From Actinobacteria bacterium UBA2279 (GTDB lineage Bacteria; Actinomycetota; Coriobacteriia; Anaerosomatales; Anaerosomataceae): a stretch of DNA of 64,000 nucleotides. Each line of letters begins with the position of its first letter. Position 1 is the stretch's first letter. Positions 9,344-17,645 of the stretch are shown here, in pieces. The notes under the pieces are model-generated. The model was not told the origin of the DNA, did not search any database, and worked only from the letters and a program-made list of their open reading frames with translations. The translations under genes and the position numbers were made by a program. The stretch covers positions 4,219 to 68,218 of the forward strand of contig DDWT01000022.1 of assembly GCA_002347365.1 (NCBI GenBank). Direction: 5' to 3'.

Positions 9344-10214
9344 CCGCCGCTCCTCCCGTCAAGATGTCGCCTTCAGTGAGCAGACGGAATATCCGCTCAA
9401 GCTCCTGCTCGCTATGGAAGTCGATCTCGATCTTCCCTTTCTTGGCGGTCTGCCTCACTCGGACCGTCGTGTCGAGCAGCCGGCGCAGCTTTCGTGCGAC
9501 AACTTTGTATGATTTCGGCGTCACCGGGCGCGCAGGTCTGTCTGCTGTTTGGCCTGCTGCATACAGGCGTGCCAGGTTCTCCGCCTCTCGTACCGATAGT
9601 CCCTCGTCGACCAGTTTCATCCCGAGCCTGATCCGCAAGGCCTCGTCGGGCACGGCAAGAATCGCCCGGGCGTGACCCGAGGTCAGCTTCCCTTGGTAGC
9701 AAAGTTCCTGTACTTCTTCGGGCAGATCAAGGAGCCGTAGCGTGTTTGTGACAGCGGAGCGCGATTTCGAGACACTGTCCGCCAGTTCCGCCTGGGTCAT
9801 GTTGTATTCTGTCAATAATTTCCTGTATCCCCGGGCTTCTTCGATGGGATTCAGGTCCTGGCGTTGCAGGTTCTCAATGAGTGCGATCGCCAGCGCCTCG
9901 GTCTCGGTAGAGGCCATGATGCGCACAGGCACCTTCTCCAAGCCTGCGGCCTTCGCAGCCCTCCAGCGCCTCTCGCCCGCGATGATCTGATAGCCGTCCC
10001 CAATCGGTCGGACGATTATCGGTTGGAGCACGCCGACCTTCTTGACTGAGTCGCTAAGTTCCGAGATCTGCTCTTCGTTCATCGCCGTTCGCGGCTGGTC
10101 GGGGTTCGGAGAGACAGCTCCAATGGGCAGTTCATGCAGCTCTCCACCGGAGACCTCCTGGCCGGCGCCAGGTATCAGAGCGGACAGGCCCCTGCCCAGT
10201 CCTCGCTTAGACAC
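9333..10214 (-). CDS. parB: chromosome-partitioning protein ParB
   Basis: 293-residue ParB/Spo0J CTP-dependent DNA clamp that loads at parS and spreads. The N-terminus SKRGLGRGLSALIP is the ParA-contacting segment; the CTP-binding/catalytic motifs NPDQPR, GERRWRA and ENLQRQDLNPIEEA follow, then a helix-turn-helix (TQAELADSVSKSRSAVTNTLRLLDLP, about residues 135-160) and a C-terminal dimerisation region. It overlaps parA by 8 bases. Two parS sites lie about 1.6 kb away at the operon promoter (11817-11857). Confidence 0.96.
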   Translation of the reverse strand: MSKRGLGRGLSALIPGAGQEVSGGELHELPIGAVSPNPDQPRTAMNEEQISELSDSVKKVGVLQPIIVRPIGDGYQIIAGERRWRAAKAAGLEKVPVRIMASTETEALAIALIENLQRQDLNPIEEARGYRKLLTEYNMTQAELADSVSKSRSAVTNTLRLLDLPEEVQELCYQGKLTSGHARAILAVPDEALRIRLGMKLVDEGLSVREAENLARLYAAGQTADRPARPVTPKSYKVVARKLRRLLDTTVRVRQTAKKGKIEIDFHSEQELERIFRLLTEGDILTGGAADEN

Positions 10215-10998
10215 GACCGATCACTTCCTTCGCTAGATTGCGGTACGCCTCTGCGCCCCGGCCTGACGAGTCATAGATGGTCACCGGCTGGCCGAAGCTC
10301 GGTGCCTCAGATAGGCGCACGCTTCGGGGGATGACGGTCTCGAACACCTTCTCGCCGAAAAAGTCCCTAACCTCTTCCACGACCTGGGCTGACAGACGTG
10401 TGCGGGCGTCGTACATCGTCATCACAACGCCGAACACATCCAGCGTGGGGTTCAGGTGTGTTTTGACCAGTCGAACACTCTCTAACAGCTTTGAGAGGCC
10501 CTCGAGGGCATAGTACTCACATTGGACCGGAATGAGCACACCGCGTGCAGCAGTCAGCGCATTCACGGTCAACAGCCCGAGTGAGGGGGGGCAGTCGATT
10601 ATCACATAGTCGAAATCGTCGATTACCGGTGCGAGTACGCTCTTGAGCTTGCCCTCGCGGCTGAACGCAGAGACCAATTCGATCTCAGCCCCGGCGAGCT
10701 GAATGGTCGAGGGAATTACGAACACGTGTTCGACCTCGACAGGCTCAATCAACTGTTCGATCGGCGTGTCCCCGAGAAGCGCGTTATATATGCACTCTTG
10801 CCGTTGATTCTTGTCGAGCCCGAATCCGGAGGTGGCATTTCCTTGAGGGTCAAGGTCCACTAAGAGTACCCGTGCGCCCTGTTCCCCAAGACCGGCTGAC
10901 AGATTGACGGCTGTGGTGCTCTTCCCCACTCCGCCTTTCTGGTTGACGACCGCAAAGACCTTGGTCTCCGCACGATTGGGCTTCGTACCCTCGTCCAC
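10207..10998 (-). CDS. parA: chromosome-partitioning ATPase ParA/Soj
   Basis: 263-residue deviant Walker-A ATPase that drives ParB-origin segregation and in some bacteria modulates DnaA. The deviant Walker A is KGGVGKST near residue 20, Walker A' is DLDPQGNAT and Walker B is VIIDCPPSLG. Start is GTG at 10998 with TGAGGAGG about 5 nt upstream. An 8-base overlap with parB gives tight stoichiometric coupling. It lies 67 bp downstream of rsmG on the same strand. Confidence 0.96.
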   Translation of the reverse strand: MDEGTKPNRAETKVFAVVNQKGGVGKSTTAVNLSAGLGEQGARVLLVDLDPQGNATSGFGLDKNQRQECIYNALLGDTPIEQLIEPVEVEHVFVIPSTIQLAGAEIELVSAFSREGKLKSVLAPVIDDFDYVIIDCPPSLGLLTVNALTAARGVLIPVQCEYYALEGLSKLLESVRLVKTHLNPTLDVFGVVMTMYDARTRLSAQVVEEVRDFFGEKVFETVIPRSVRLSEAPSFGQPVTIYDSSGRGAEAYRNLAKEVIGRV

Positions 10999-11065
10999 CG
11001 CGCCTCCTCAATCTGCCTGCATCCGCTCCAGTATAGGCAAGACGACCGCCAGGCGAAAGCATGGA

Positions 11066-11797
11066 TCACGCAAGCGGGTGCCGTTGCGCCATTCCTGGCC
11101 GCCGGGGCAGTTTAAGCCTTGGTCTGCCAACCGACTCATAGACCACGATCGTCCGCTCTTCGTCCCCCCCGCTCAACTTAAGACGAACCAGGTTCCCACG
11201 CTTGAGACCACACATTCGGGCGGCCGCATCTCCCGACTCCAGCTCTTCAACAGAGGGTGAGCCCTTCATTGCGATCAACACACCCCTCTTCTTGAGAAGC
11301 GGCGCCGCCAACTCCACCAGCGCTGGCAGACTAGCAAGGGCTCGAGCCACTACGGCGGCGTACGCTTCTCTCTCTCGCGTAGCGAGCTCCTCAGCACGGA
11401 GTCCCACTATGCGGGCGGGAATCGCCAGCTCCTCGCACACCTCCGCCAGGAATGCGGCCTTCTTCTTGACAGATTCCACTAGCGTGACCGGCCTGTCCTG
11501 CAGAATCGCAAGCGGGACACCCGGAAAGCCGGCGCCGGCGCCCAAGTCAACGATGTCGCCGCTTGGCGCGGCAGCGAGGAAGGGGAGAATGGTGACCGAA
11601 TCCAGGATGTGCAGGCGAATCACTGCGTCGACTTCAGTGATCCGGGTCAGGTTCAGCGTCTGATTGCGCTCAAGCACAGCCTGTGTGTGCAAGGCGAGCA
11701 GCTCAACCTGCCTTTCTGATGGCTCGAACCCGGCGTCCTTGAGGCATTTGGCCACCCTGCTAGTGTCAATTGTTGTGCCTGGGTGCATGCTCTCCAC
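11066..11797 (-). CDS. rsmG: 16S rRNA (guanine-527-N7)-methyltransferase RsmG
   Basis: 243-residue SAM-dependent methyltransferase modifying G527 of 16S rRNA. Diagnostic segments are NLTRI, LHILDSVTILPFL, the SAM motif VDLGAGAGFPGVPLAI and VARALASLPALVELAAPLL. Start is GTG 11797 with AAGGACGG about 9 nt upstream; an internal ATG at 11788 (GGAG 5 nt upstream) would also be acceptable and cannot be excluded. The order rsmG-parA-parB beside oriC is widespread in bacteria. It is the first gene after the parS sites. Confidence 0.94.
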   Translation of the reverse strand: MESMHPGTTIDTSRVAKCLKDAGFEPSERQVELLALHTQAVLERNQTLNLTRITEVDAVIRLHILDSVTILPFLAAAPSGDIVDLGAGAGFPGVPLAILQDRPVTLVESVKKKAAFLAEVCEELAIPARIVGLRAEELATREREAYAAVVARALASLPALVELAAPLLKKRGVLIAMKGSPSVEELESGDAAARMCGLKRGNLVRLKLSGGDEERTIVVYESVGRPRLKLPRRPGMAQRHPLA

Positions 11798-11816
11798 GCC
11801 GACCGTCCTTCATCTC

Positions 11817-11832
11817 AGTTTCACGTGAAACA
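11817..11832. promoter_or_regulatory. parS centromere site 1
   Basis: AGTTTCACGTGAAACA matches the conserved 16-bp parS palindrome TGTTNCACGTGAAACA at 15 of 16 positions, with the central 14 bp perfect. It lies between the rsmG start and its promoter. ParB should nucleate here. Confidence 0.9.
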
Positions 11833-11841
11833 TCCGTCCGG

Positions 11842-11857
11842 TGTTTCACGTGAAACA
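11842..11857. promoter_or_regulatory. parS centromere site 2
   Basis: TGTTTCACGTGAAACA is a perfect match to the bacterial parS consensus. It is centred 25 bp from site 1, that is about 2.4 helical turns, and abuts the predicted -10 element of the rsmG-parAB promoter, so ParB binding should repress or tune its own operon. Confidence 0.95.
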
Positions 11858-11885
11858 TTCTCCTGCTCCGGCACCTATATGACAA
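11857..11885 (-). promoter_or_regulatory. predicted promoter of rsmG-parA-parB-ytxH
   Basis: On the minus strand TTGTCA (11885-11880) and GAGAAT (11862-11857) are separated by 17 bp. The -10 element touches parS site 2, which would put ParB over the transcription start. The -35 is good; the -10 matches 4 of 6 positions. Confidence 0.5.
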
Positions 11886-12277
11886 GCTGCGTCGATTTCC
11901 GAGAACGCGCTGCAGAGTGGACTTCGCATTCGGCGGTGCTGATCTCATCGACTCTTGCTACTCGCCTGGCCGCGGCCCTCGCAACGGCACTAATCCCGAG
12001 TCTCTGCCCCAAGTCCATGATTCACTGAAGTCAGTCACTCTTCACGTCAGCTGCGAGCGCTGGAGACACCGTCTGGCGTGGACGCCGAGCATAATCGTGC
12101 TGCTGCGCTCCCTTCCGTCGCTGGAACGCCGCCTCAATCTTGTACCTCATGCCGAGGCTGTCAGCATTCGCATGGATCCCTCGCTGGCAGTATCTACTCA
12201 TCTGCGATGGCCCGTCGGCCCAACCAACCAGAGCCAGGCGCACAAGGAGGCTCGACTCCGTTCTGGTTCAAACAGAA
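11886..12277. other. intergenic region without a convincing gene
   Basis: About 390 bp between the partition-operon promoter and the jag terminator. The open frames here (for example 12031-12243 minus and 11917-12330 plus) lack ribosome binding sites and have no recognisable protein features. I see no repeats, tRNA or clear structured RNA. It may be spacer between the partition and ribosomal/translocase operons. Confidence 0.5.
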
Positions 12278-12297
12278 GGGGAGCCCGTGGGCCCCCC
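12278..12297 (-). terminator. intrinsic terminator after jag
   Basis: Read on the minus strand, a GC-rich hairpin with an 8-bp stem (one G-U pair) and a CACG loop is followed by TTCTGTTTG. It lies 26 bp past the jag stop and should end the rpmH-rnpA-yidD-yidC-jag transcript. Confidence 0.7.
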
Positions 12298-12322
12298 TGG
12301 CTGATCTCGATGCGCAAAAGCT

Positions 12323-13051
12323 CTAGTTAGGTGAAACCACCACATGGCGGAAGGGCTCTTCCCCATCGCTCGCAGTTGTGACGCGCCGGTCGTCGCGCAG
12401 TGCCATGTGGACGACTTTCCGCTCAAAGCTGGTCATCGGGCGGAGTTGGACCGATCGAGACTGCCGAGCTGCCCGCTCTGCCGCACGCCGCGCTATCTCC
12501 TCGACCTTGAGACGACGGCGGTGCTTGTAGCCCGACACATCCACAACGACCGGGTATCTGCGCTCAATCCTCCGATTGGTCACTGCGGAGACAACGACCT
12601 GCAAGGCATCGAGGGTCTTTCCGTGACGCCCGATCAGTATTCCTAGGTCGTCTCCGACTATGTCCAGGATGATCTCACCGTCGTCACCCTCGTACTCCTC
12701 AACGGTCGGCTCAAGGCCATAGCAGCGGACTACGTCGTTGATGACGGCGACCGCCGTGTCGGCTATCGCGTCCAGTTCTTCGTCTGTGAAATCCTCGGGC
12801 TCATCCTCAGCAAGCACGGCCGGCGGCTCGTCTTCGGCGTCCGCATCCAGTGATTCCATGGCTTTGACGGCTTCCGGCTTCAGCCAGACCGCGACTCGGG
12901 CAACCTTGTCGGACTTGATTCCGAACATGCGCTTGCCGGGCTCCTCGAGAACCTCATACTCGACCATATCTTGCTGGACACCCATTTCCTCAAGCGCCGC
13001 GTCAATCGCGTCGGCGACAGAAGGGCCCTCTTTCTCAACTCGTTCGATCAT
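12323..13051 (-). CDS. jag: RNA-binding protein Jag/KhpB (SpoIIIJ-associated)
   Basis: 242 residues in the usual three parts: an N-terminal Jag domain (VADAIDAALEEMGV, EEPGKRMFGIK), an acidic linker (about residues 70-95), a KH domain with the GILIGRHGKTLDALQ loop, and a C-terminal R3H domain (RRLKVEEIARRAAERAARQSRSVQLRPM split by R...H). It binds RNA with KhpA and influences cell elongation and division. It is encoded directly after yidC, the standard arrangement. The start is ATG 13051 with GGAGGAGACACGAA upstream. Confidence 0.93.
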   Translation of the reverse strand: MIERVEKEGPSVADAIDAALEEMGVQQDMVEYEVLEEPGKRMFGIKSDKVARVAVWLKPEAVKAMESLDADAEDEPPAVLAEDEPEDFTDEELDAIADTAVAVINDVVRCYGLEPTVEEYEGDDGEIILDIVGDDLGILIGRHGKTLDALQVVVSAVTNRRIERRYPVVVDVSGYKHRRRLKVEEIARRAAERAARQSRSVQLRPMTSFERKVVHMALRDDRRVTTASDGEEPFRHVVVSPN

Positions 13052-13103
13052 ATTCGTGTCTCCTCCGTGAGAGCAGTGGTGACGATCAGCACTATGCCGG
13101 TGC

Positions 13104-13841
13104 CTAGGAGCCCGACTCGTGTGTCTTGTAGTAGCGCATCGTGAGAACCTGCTGCACCAATGCGAGCACCGCCTGCGTAACCCAGTAGATCAGAACTCCG
13201 GCCGGGGTGATCCAGCCGAACCACAGCATCAAGACACCCATGTAGATCCCGATCATCTTCTGCTGGCGCTCACCGGGCTGAATGAGCTGCGGGACAACGA
13301 TACTGAGACCAAACAGCGCTACGAAGATGATATAGGGAAGAGCGGCAACCAGGCCGCCGGACGCAAAGACATCCTTCGGCGACTTGGTGATATCTGGAAG
13401 AATTATCCAGAATCTACGCGCTGCTTCTGCTTGAGCCGCGGGGAGCGACGCGATATAGGCCAGGAGCAGCCCGGGGACCACCTTCTTATCCTTCGTCACC
13501 GAGCCCAGCATGCGGAAGAGCGCGAAGAAGATGGGCATTTGGAGAATCAACGGGAGGCACCCACCGAGCGGGTTCACTTTGTTCTCCTGGTAGAACTTGA
13601 GCGTCTCCTCCTGGAGTTTCTCTTTGTTGCCTTTGTACTTCTCTTGAAGCGCCTTGATCTTCGGCTGTATGCGCTGAAGCTCATACGTCGACTTGGTCTG
13701 CTTCTGTGTCAGGGGAAAGAGCACCAGGCGGATCGCAACAGTAAGCAGGATGACCGCGACACCATAGTCGCCGACCCAGCCGTGGAAGAACTGCAGGATT
13801 TCAAATAGGAACTTCTCAATAGGCTCAAGCAGGGCATTCAC
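13104..13841 (-). CDS. yidC: membrane protein insertase YidC/Oxa1
   Basis: About 245 residues of the short Gram-positive YidC type, which inserts membrane proteins with or without SecYEG. Membrane segments include YGVAVILLTVAIRLVLFPLT, PLILQMPIFFALFRMLG and two C-terminal ones around IIFVALFGLSIVVP and YWVTQAVLALVQQVL. The conserved arginine in the hydrophilic groove lies in TVAIRLVLFP, and the cytoplasmic coiled-coil loop is QRIQPKIKALQEKYKGNKEKLQEE split across two helices. An ATG at 13862 is possible, but a strong AAGGAGGT lies inside that extension and precedes the GTG at 13841, which I prefer. No lipobox cysteine is seen. Confidence 0.92.
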   Translation of the reverse strand: MNALLEPIEKFLFEILQFFHGWVGDYGVAVILLTVAIRLVLFPLTQKQTKSTYELQRIQPKIKALQEKYKGNKEKLQEETLKFYQENKVNPLGGCLPLILQMPIFFALFRMLGSVTKDKKVVPGLLLAYIASLPAAQAEAARRFWIILPDITKSPKDVFASGGLVAALPYIIFVALFGLSIVVPQLIQPGERQQKMIGIYMGVLMLWFGWITPAGVLIYWVTQAVLALVQQVLTMRYYKTHESGS

Positions 13842-13972
13842 TCTGCGGACTACCTCCTTCATTGGGTTCGGCGCCGAGGGTTCAGATCAAGAATCCACTC
13901 CAGGGACTGCGCCCCGGGGGTCGCCGTGCTGTTCTCATGTCTCTGTATAATATGCGCCCCGGCCAACTCGCG

Positions 13973-14191
13973 CTACGGCACAGGGTCATAGCCTCCTGGA
14001 TTCCACGGGTGACAGCGGCCAATCCGCTTCATTGCGAGCCATCCCCCACGTAGGACACCGTACCGCTCGATCGCTGTCACTGCGTACGACGAACAGGTCG
14101 GATGGAAGCGACATGTCGCGGGGAGGATGGGGGAGAGCAGTCGCTGGTACACCTTGATGGGAAGCACCGCTATCGTTCGCAGCACGCTCAT
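13973..14191 (-). CDS. yidD: membrane protein insertion efficiency factor YidD
   Basis: 72 residues, typical YidD length. The signature spans IKVYQRLLSPILPATCRFHPTCS, then YAVTAIERYGVLRGGWLAMKRIGRCHPW, with the conserved CRFxPTCS and C-terminal RCHP. It is a peripheral membrane protein thought to assist YidC. Its ATG overlaps the rnpA stop by 4 bases, consistent with coupled translation. Confidence 0.95.
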   Translation of the reverse strand: MSVLRTIAVLPIKVYQRLLSPILPATCRFHPTCSSYAVTAIERYGVLRGGWLAMKRIGRCHPWNPGGYDPVP

Positions 14192-14556
14192 GAGAGGACC
14201 CTTAGTTGCTTGAGCGCGGCAATCAGGTCCTCCTCGAGGCGACGAGCATCGCTGGTCGCGGTATCACTGCGGGCGATCAAGGCGATGTCGTGACCGGTCC
14301 AAGGTCCACCAGCTCGGCGGCAGGCGGCCCTCAACACCCGCTTACTTCGATTTCGAAGTACCGCACCCCCCAGTTTCTTCCCGGCAATGAAAATCACGCG
14401 GCCCTCAGATGGGTCGCGTGATTCGCAAGTAGGAACACTGAGTACAACGATCGAATGCCGGGCAGCCCTGACACCCTCGCGAAAGAGTCGGTCTACATCG
14501 CTAGGTGCGGTGATGGTACGCACGGCTACGCGCCTCGGCCCGGAGGCCGATGACAA
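14188..14556 (-). CDS. rnpA: ribonuclease P protein component
   Basis: About 122 residues; the protein cofactor that helps RNase P RNA process tRNA 5' ends. The family RNR motif is GGAVLRNRSKRVLRAACR, preceded by the core strand RVIFIAGKKLG. The first codon given is a TTG immediately after the rpmH stop, without an obvious separate binding site, so translation may be coupled to rpmH; an internal GTG (about residue 10) is an alternative start. An N-terminal segment DVDRLFREG matches the usual helix. Confidence 0.9.
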   Translation of the reverse strand: MSSASGPRRVAVRTITAPSDVDRLFREGVRAARHSIVVLSVPTCESRDPSEGRVIFIAGKKLGGAVLRNRSKRVLRAACRRAGGPWTGHDIALIARSDTATSDARRLEEDLIAALKQLRVLS

Positions 14557-14700
14557 CTAGGCCGCGCTAGGGCACAGAACGGTGCGGCCCTTGCGACGGC
14601 GAGCGGCAAGTACCGCACGGCCGGCCTTGGTCGACATGCGCTTGCGGAAGCCATGTGTCTTCGCACGCTTCCGGTTGTTCGGCTGGTATGTTCTCTTCAC
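14557..14700 (-). CDS. rpmH: 50S ribosomal protein L34
   Basis: 47-residue highly basic protein beginning MKRTYQPNNRKRAKTHGFRK, which is unmistakable L34, followed by RMSTKAGRAVLAARRRKGR. Start is GTG with CGGAGGAA about 6 nt upstream. The tail VLCPSAA is slightly longer than usual. It is first in the rpmH-rnpA-yidD-yidC-jag operon and divergent from the origin and dnaA, the classical arrangement next to oriC. Confidence 0.96.
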   Translation of the reverse strand: MKRTYQPNNRKRAKTHGFRKRMSTKAGRAVLAARRRKGRTVLCPSAA

Positions 14701-14749
14701 TGAATTCCTCCGTTCGGGGGCGTCCGTAATCCAGACGCCAAGCTCGGTG

Positions 14750-14779
14750 ATTATAGTCGTGTACTAGAAGGAGTGTCAA
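14750..14779 (-). promoter_or_regulatory. consensus promoter of the rpmH operon
   Basis: On the minus strand a perfect TTGACA (14779-14774) and perfect TATAAT (14755-14750) are separated by 18 bp, about 50 bp before the rpmH start. This is the strongest housekeeping-sigma promoter in the window, as expected for ribosomal protein and RNase P genes. Confidence 0.9.
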
Positions 14780-14797
14780 CGAATCACTGTCTGGATA

Positions 14798-15257
14798 CTT
14801 TCCACAGCCTGTGCCCAGATCTCCCAACTCTTTCCTTTGGATTGCTGAAAAAAAGTCCAAAATCTGTGGATACTGTGGAAAACCCAGGATACGCCTCTGT
14901 GGAGCCTGTGGATAACTCCCTGCCTCACATTGTTCCCGCCGGGGGTCTTTGCTAGAATCGGCGCTACCTCTTCGACCCGTCTTGGTCGCTGAGCCACCTT
15001 GAAAAAGCCCTGTTTATTGCCTATGCAGCCCTTGGCTAACAGATGCCGCTCTATGTGGCAATGGTTTTATCCACAGGCTTTTCTGTCCTGATCACGATAT
15101 GTCGGCCTCTGTCCACAACTTTGAGCCGTAGTGTCAGCCAGAGAATGCCTGTGGAAGCCTCTCGGGTGGGGGAAATCCCCCTTACCAGCGCGTTTATGGA
15201 ACTGACAGGGTTCTTGTTTGGAAGGATATCCACAGTTGTGGAAAGCTCTGTGGACAA
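14798..15257. other. oriC, upstream DnaA-box cluster
   Basis: Non-coding region with many DnaA-box-like nonamers. Perfect TTATCCACA is at 15067-15075 and its complement TGTGGATAA at 14907-14915. One-mismatch boxes occur at 14865-14873 and 14874-14882 (adjacent), 15226-15234 and 15249-15257, with weaker ones at 14798-14806 and 15109-15117. An A-tract lies at about 14848-14855. A plausible rightward promoter (TTGTTC, 17 bp, TAGAAT, ending at 14958) is inside. With the dnaA-dnaN gap this gives a bipartite origin. The stretch 15258-15417 completes the leader of the next gene and holds two further half-boxes. Confidence 0.82.
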
Positions 15258-15417
15258 ACTGGGAAATCGCAGTTAACAGCCTTCCATACAGAAGGGTTTG
15301 AGTCTTGCAGGAGGGTTGCGGATACGCGCGTGACCTGCGCCTTTGTTGGATCGAGTTTCATGGCTCATTGTTGATAACTCTGTGGAAGCACTGTTCCGAT
15401 CATCGGGAGGGGGAGCG

Positions 15418-16254
15418 TTGAAGACATTTTTCGGGGACGCGTCTACCCCTACGCTCCGGCCCTTTGCCCCACACGTCGCGGATCCCGCCGCGTCGCGTAC
15501 GACCGAAGCGGATTCGGCGACAGTCGTCCCTCCGGTCCGAATCGCTGTCTATGACTCCCTCACCGCACCCCCGCGCGTCGAAGAGGTTCTTGGTGAGAAC
15601 CCGCGCGCGCTGATTGAAACACTGGCTTCCAGAACTTACCAACTATCTCATGAGGCTGGCGGAAACTTGCCATATGTTGTGATCCGGGAGATCGTCGAGA
15701 ATCTGATGCATGCCCATTTTGATGAAGTGGTCGTCTCTGTCCTTGATGGTGGGACCATGATTCGATTCGCCGACCAGGGCCCAGGGATCAACGACAAAGA
15801 CCGTGCATTCCAACCGGGGTTCTCCACCGCCACGGAAGACATGAAGCGCGTCATCAAGGGAGTTGGTTCTGGATTGCCGGTAGCGCGAGAATGCCTCACG
15901 TTTGCCGGCGGAACGATTCTTATCGAAGACAACCTGGAGCGCGGGACGGTTGTGACCCTTCAGGCCACTCCTTCGGCTGAGGTCGCCGTGGAGGAACCCG
16001 CCGGCAACGAACCCGACATCGACGTGGGCCAGTTCTCCCTTTCCACGAGACAGAAGCAGGTCCTATCTCTCACGATGGAGCTCGGCTCTGTGGGTCCAAC
16101 CATTGTCTCCCGCGAGCTGCGTGTGGGGCTCTCCACAGCGTATAGGGATCTAGCTTCTCTTGAGACGGCCGGTCTCATCTATTCGGACGAAACAGGGAAG
16201 CGGACACTCACCTCCAACGGTGTCCGTTGCCTGGATGCACTCTTCAGTGGATAA
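15418..16254 (+). CDS. GHKL ATPase domain protein with C-terminal winged helix
   Basis: About 278 residues. A poorly conserved N-terminus leads to a GHKL (histidine-kinase-like) ATPase core: N box EIVENLMHAHFDE, G1 box FADQGPGI, and a G2/lid segment GVGSGLPVAREC. The last 70 residues form a probable winged helix (LSTRQKQVLSLTMELGSVGPT, then RELRVGLSTAYRDLASLETAGLI). No dimerisation/His-phosphoacceptor domain or membrane segment is seen, so it resembles an anti-sigma-type kinase fused to a DNA-binding domain rather than a sensor kinase. I chose the TTG at 15418, which follows GGGAGGGGGAG; a start at 15343 would overlap DnaA-box-like sequence. It ends 13 bp before dnaA and is probably co-transcribed with it. 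Function is unknown; regulation of initiation is an inference from position. Confidence 0.8.
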   Translation: MKTFFGDASTPTLRPFAPHVADPAASRTTEADSATVVPPVRIAVYDSLTAPPRVEEVLGENPRALIETLASRTYQLSHEAGGNLPYVVIREIVENLMHAHFDEVVVSVLDGGTMIRFADQGPGINDKDRAFQPGFSTATEDMKRVIKGVGSGLPVARECLTFAGGTILIEDNLERGTVVTLQATPSAEVAVEEPAGNEPDIDVGQFSLSTRQKQVLSLTMELGSVGPTIVSRELRVGLSTAYRDLASLETAGLIYSDETGKRTLTSNGVRCLDALFSG

Positions 16255-16267
16255 GTCAGGGGTGGCA

Positions 16268-17641
16268 ATGGAGGTCCAACAGGTCTGGCAGGACACGCTC
16301 GATGTGGTCCGTCAGGAACTCAATACTCCGACGTTCAAAACATGGTTTGAACACACGGCACCTTTGGGTTTGGTTGATGAGACCATGGTTATCTCCGTCC
16401 AGAACGATTTTGCTCGTGACTGGCTTGAATCGCGCTATGCCGGTCTACTGTCATCCGCGTTGACCCAGGTGACCGGACAACCGATGTCGGTGTCTTTCCG
16501 GGTGGTGGGGGAGTCTGTTATCCCTGCGCCAATAGAGCCAGAGCCTCTGCCGGTGATGCCGGATCTTGAGCGTGAAGAGAAGATCCGCGTGCGGGAGGCG
16601 AGCGCGGGCGACTTCAACCCTAAGTACACATTCGACTCTTTTGTGATGGGCTCATCGAACCGATTCGCGCATGCTGCGGCGCTTGCTGTGGCGGAGACGC
16701 CTGGTGGAGCCTACAACCCACTCTTTATATATGGTGGTGTTGGCCTTGGTAAGACACACCTTTTGCAGGCGATCGGCCACTATGTGAAGACGAGCTTCCC
16801 CCACATGCAGGTCAAGTATGTGTCGACCGAGCAGTTCACCAATGACTTCATCAACTCGATCGGTAATCGCGATAAGAGCCGAATCGAAGGCTTCCGTAGA
16901 AGCTATCGTACGAACGACGTGCTTCTTGTGGACGACATCCAGTTCCTTGCCGGGAAAGAGGGTACGCAGGAGGAGTTCTTCCATACATTCAACACGCTGC
17001 AGCAGGCGGGGAGGCAGATTGTCTTCTCGGCTGATAGACCACCAAAAGACATCGGTGATATCGAGGATCGTTTGAGAAGCCGTTTCGAGATGGGTCTCAT
17101 CACTGACATCCAGCCACCGGACCTTGAAACACGCATAGCGATCCTGCGTAGGAAGACTGAGTCTGAGGGCCTTGTTATTCCTAGTGAGGTGCTGACTTTT
17201 GTAGCCGACCGTATCTCGTCGAACATCCGAGAACTTGAGGGTGCGCTGATACGCGTCGTCGCCTTCAGCTCATTGACGCGACACGCGATAGACCTTGATC
17301 TTGCCCGGAGTGTGCTGAAAGACATCTTCCCTGAGCGCACAATGAAACCAATCTCTGTCTCTGTTATCCAACAAGAGGCCTGTAAGTTCTATGGAATCAC
17401 CAAGATGGAGCTTGTTGGCAACAAGCGGTCTCAAGCTATCGTCTATCCGCGGCAGATCGCCATGTATCTCTCTCGAGAACTCACTGATCTATCCTTGCCT
17501 CGTATAGGGAGTGAGTTCGGTGGGCGAGATCACACTACTGTCATGCACGCCACGAGCAAGATTCAGAAGCTCATGAATGAGCAGCGTGAGGTCTACAATC
17601 AGATTCAAACCCTCACAAACCTCGTTAAACAGCGGAACTGA
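16268..17641 (+). CDS. dnaA: chromosomal replication initiator DnaA
   Basis: 457 residues. Domain I (VWQDTLDVVRQELNTPTFKTWF) recruits other proteins; domain III is the AAA+ core with Walker A GGVGLGKT near residue 156 and Walker B LLVDDIQFLAG; domain IV carries the box-binding helix-turn-helix signature near the C-terminus (GSEFGGRDHTTVMHA). It binds DnaA boxes on both sides of the gene and melts the origin. Start ATG 16268 follows CAGGGGTGG; a GTG two codons earlier (16262) cannot be excluded. It lies 13 bp after the GHKL-winged-helix gene. Confidence 0.98.
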   Translation: MEVQQVWQDTLDVVRQELNTPTFKTWFEHTAPLGLVDETMVISVQNDFARDWLESRYAGLLSSALTQVTGQPMSVSFRVVGESVIPAPIEPEPLPVMPDLEREEKIRVREASAGDFNPKYTFDSFVMGSSNRFAHAAALAVAETPGGAYNPLFIYGGVGLGKTHLLQAIGHYVKTSFPHMQVKYVSTEQFTNDFINSIGNRDKSRIEGFRRSYRTNDVLLVDDIQFLAGKEGTQEEFFHTFNTLQQAGRQIVFSADRPPKDIGDIEDRLRSRFEMGLITDIQPPDLETRIAILRRKTESEGLVIPSEVLTFVADRISSNIRELEGALIRVVAFSSLTRHAIDLDLARSVLKDIFPERTMKPISVSVIQQEACKFYGITKMELVGNKRSQAIVYPRQIAMYLSRELTDLSLPRIGSEFGGRDHTTVMHATSKIQKLMNEQREVYNQIQTLTNLVKQRN

Positions 17642-17645
17642 TGCC

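Noticed and set aside
12031..12243. 70-residue minus-strand frame between jag and rsmG
   Set aside because: No ribosome site, no hydrophobic or domain pattern.
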